Shown here one piece after another: positions 61,881-64,000 of a DNA stretch of 64,000 bases (positions are counted from its first letter, which is position 1; every line of letters begins with the position of its first letter). The position numbers and the translations under genes are program-made. The notes under the pieces were generated by a model. That model worked only from the letters and a program-made list of their open reading frames with translations. It ran no database searches and had not been told where the DNA came from. This DNA is from Ciona intestinalis (Eukaryota; Chordata; Ascidiacea; Phlebobranchia; Cionidae), in NCBI RefSeq assembly GCF_000224145.3, contig NC_020177.2, forward strand, positions 3,828,965-3,892,964. Direction: 5' to 3'.

Positions 61881-62150
61881 CCGGCGCCGTGGTATAGTGG
61901 TTAGCGCGCCTGCCTGTAACCCAGAGTAATGGATTCAGGCTTGACGCTGCTACCATTGTGGGCGTATATGTCCTTGGGCCAGACACTTAACGGCAATTGC
62001 TCCAACTCAGTGGTCACTAATGGGTTGTCTAAATTATCAGCCATACATAAAAAAATCCCAAAAAAATAATCACCCACAAAGTAACATACATGGTAACTCG
62101 GTAACTCGTAAGCTGGCACGAAGTAATAAACCCGTGAGATAAAAAACTTA
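61881..62150 (+). repeat. Ciona-type tRNA-derived SINE, near full length
   Basis: The head GCGCCGTGGTATAGTGGTTA resembles a tRNA 5' half with an A box. The body holds TTGACGCTGCTACCATTG and GGGCCAGACACTTAACGGC. The tail has a poly-A-like stretch (CATACATAAAAAAATCCC) and then the block CACAAAGTAACATACATGG ... GTAAGCTGGCACGA shared with at least four other fragments in the window. It is the most complete copy here. Confidence 0.8.
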
Positions 62151-63535
62151 AAAAGCGAAGCGTAATAGCCAGAGTCCGTATATAAACACTATAGTATCAT
62201 CCACGTAACTAAGCTAATTGAGATGATATTTATAAAGTTCCCACTACCACGTTAAAAATAACATAACTATCCAATAAAGAATAAAGTGACTCACTTATTA
62301 AAATAGAACGCAATATCACGACAGCAAGTATAAAACTTTAACCGCGCCTCATACAAATCATTCCTATAATATAAGAATTACAAATGGCAACTAGTTTAGC
62401 CACGTTGCGTTCCCATGTGAATACTTTTGATGCAATTGAAAGAGATAACATTACGTCAATTCGACCCGCGTGATCATTGCATACGTATTTACTGTTTATA
62501 TGCGTCTTTAATTCGAGCATGACGCTTTCGTGTATAGGAAGTAAAAGCGACAGTGTAAGCAGTTTTAATTGAGCATAAATATATATAGCTAACATTGTAT
62601 AGCGTGTTGGTTTATCTTACAAAGTTTAAGTGTTCTCTATTTAGATAACTATAGTCGTTTACATAAACAGTTGTAGTCATTCATCCATTAAAGTCAAATT
62701 CTGACCAAGCGTGAGATACATGTAGGCCTTTCGTTGATCTACAATCGACAATTTATAGAGTGGGCAGATACATTATAAACAGTGTGTATGTACTGTGTAG
62801 CCTATTAAATAAGTATTTTTGCTTCTATTTAGGTTTTAGAACGCCTCGCATGTAGTGTGTCACTGATTGTAACACATTTACAAAAAGGTGACTATTACCA
62901 ATCACTAAATTAAGTGATGAGAATAGTATGTATTTTAACGGAAGGCGTAAAATTTCCAATTAAGGCAACAGCAGTGAGCTTCCCCTTCAATTTTATAACA
63001 GCAAAAGTTGTTGTGTCTCATGAGTCATGACGCACTGTCGCGATTCCTTTACGTCACAGTCGTCTCTATCCGCAATGAACCAAATCGAGCGCGGATTCGA
63101 AAACACGTTCCACTCGATTGGAGATTTATTTACAGATGTTTTGAGCTTAGGACAGTGCTGTACGGGTTTAGTATCTAGTTATTTCCTTTCCAGTTATATG
63201 AGGTGTAGTATTAGCCACTACTATAAAAGTAAAATGAAAGATTTTGATTTTATTGCGATGTTAATTACTGCATTCGTTATATATTTTGATTGTGGATGTT
63301 CAGGATGTATAGAATACTTGCTAAGTTTATAAACTTGTTATTTTTTTCTTACAAAGACAACATATGGATAAGTAGATTTATATATGTATATATATATATT
63401 ATGCAGAGTGTACGCCATTGATGTTATGTTTGTTTAGTTTGACATTACTATTTTTACTGAATATTCATATATGAAATAGGCTACTAAAAAAATATCAGTT
63501 TTGTAATTGTTTGTAAGTAGCTCTTGGGAACAAAA

Positions 63536-64000
63536 ATGGTGGTGGAAGAGTACAGCGAGGTTGCTCGCCATTATCGGATTAAAGAAACAGTTGGGTCTGG
63601 TGGTTTCGCTAAAGTGAAGAGAGCTGTACACCTGCCTACTGGGGAGATAGTTGCCATCAAGATTATGGACAAAGCTGCATTAGGGGTAAATTTTATTAAA
63701 CCTAAACATGGCAGCGTATACGTTTACATAGAACACAATTGTCTTCATTTTCAAACATTTTGGTTTAATACTTAAACCATCATTAGTGGTGTTAGAATCA
63801 TGATGTTTATATAAAAAGTAACCGCAAATAATGTTAATCCACCTATATATTATTATATATATATATATAATACTTTTCATACAACAGTTTTCTGTTCATA
63901 TTACATTGGTGTTTCAATATATTTAACTTATAATATGTTTTGTATTTCAGAGCGACTTACCAAGAGTAAAAACTGAAATCGAAGCGATGAAAAATCTGCA
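63536..64000 (+). CDS. MELK: MELK protein kinase, first two coding exons (partial)
   Basis: Exon 1 is 63536-63685 (50 codons) and exon 2 starts at 63951 and runs off the window. The peptide starts MVVEEYSEVARHYRIKETVG, then the glycine loop GSGGFAKV, then EIVAIKIMDKAALG with the catalytic lysine, and exon 2 reads SDLPRVKTEIEAMKNL. This follows human MELK closely, including the MELK-specific ETIGTGGFAKVK and IMDK..LGSDLPR.KTEIEA.KNL segments, better than other AMPK-related kinases. MELK is a cell-cycle and embryonic Ser/Thr kinase. The C-terminal KA1 domain would lie beyond the window. No splice acceptor immediately precedes the ATG, so the start is probably in the first exon. Confidence 0.93.
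63840..63875 (+). repeat. TA-rich microsatellite
   Basis: A run of mostly TA dinucleotides in intron 1 of the MELK gene. Confidence 0.85.

Larger units (their letters stand above)
61298..63535. other. Divergent stretch between the caspase and MELK genes
   Basis: It holds both promoters, a tRNA-like fragment on the minus strand near 61449, and a SINE copy at 61881-62150. A 101-codon frame at 63027-63332 was examined and not accepted. AT-dinucleotide runs lie near 63387-63402. Confidence 0.6.

Noticed and set aside
63027-63332. A 101-codon plus-strand frame upstream of MELK
   Set aside because: It begins with an ATG in reasonable context, but it has no domain, no splice partner and becomes hydrophobic and AT-driven; more likely promoter or 5' flanking DNA.

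Overview
The window looks like nuclear DNA from a tunicate, most likely the sea squirt genus Ciona. This rests on the AT-rich base composition, short spliced exons (about 65-250 bp) with short introns and GT-AG junctions, compact gene spacing, a very abundant small inverted-repeat element with GGGTAAGATGGGAC-type ends, tRNA-derived SINE pieces, and proteins that are chordate-like but divergent. No database was searched. Exons were assembled by hand from reading frames and splice phases, and every junction reported was checked for phase.

Layout, left to right. 1-5.99 kb: no gene seen; MITE and SINE debris and one 50-N gap. 5.99-10.91 kb (+): a six-exon secreted protein of about 610 aa with a galaxin-like double-cysteine module, a long coiled coil and dibasic clusters. 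12.06-21.77 kb (-): a 17-exon follistatin-like 4/5 (FSTL4/5) homologue of about 1028 aa. 23.95-26.48 kb (-): a four-exon PAPS-type sulfotransferase with a C-terminal membrane anchor and an in-frame TAG in its first exon. 26.5-32.9 kb: mostly empty, with a GT microsatellite and a few unassigned minus-strand reading frames. 32.89-39.13 kb (+): a ten-exon SAM-domain sphingomyelin synthase family protein. 40.83-41.96 kb (+): a two-exon SIRT5 sirtuin, followed at 43.27-44.12 kb by a near-perfect copy of its first exon fused to copied downstream sequence across an assembly gap. 44.56-49.24 kb (-): a 13-exon type I membrane protein of about 650 aa. 50.5-57.1 kb (+): three tandem UBE2D-type ubiquitin-conjugating enzymes with identical intron positions. 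58.41-61.30 kb (-): a ten-exon CARD caspase with active site QACQG. 63.54 kb to the end (+): the first two exons of a MELK kinase.

The genes are unrelated housekeeping, signalling and secreted-protein genes, not an operon or a single pathway. The only clear local gene family is the UBE2D trio. About 19 copies or fragments of one MITE family crowd 1-26 kb, sit in introns and often lie close to splice sites; they are almost absent from 41-64 kb. The points most worth a second look are the galaxin-like/coiled-coil architecture, the nonsense codon in the sulfotransferase, the SIRT5 duplication/deletion junction, the symmetric 447-nt exon of the sphingomyelin synthase gene, four CRE palindromes at that gene's stop codon, and the CARD plus QACQG combination in the caspase.
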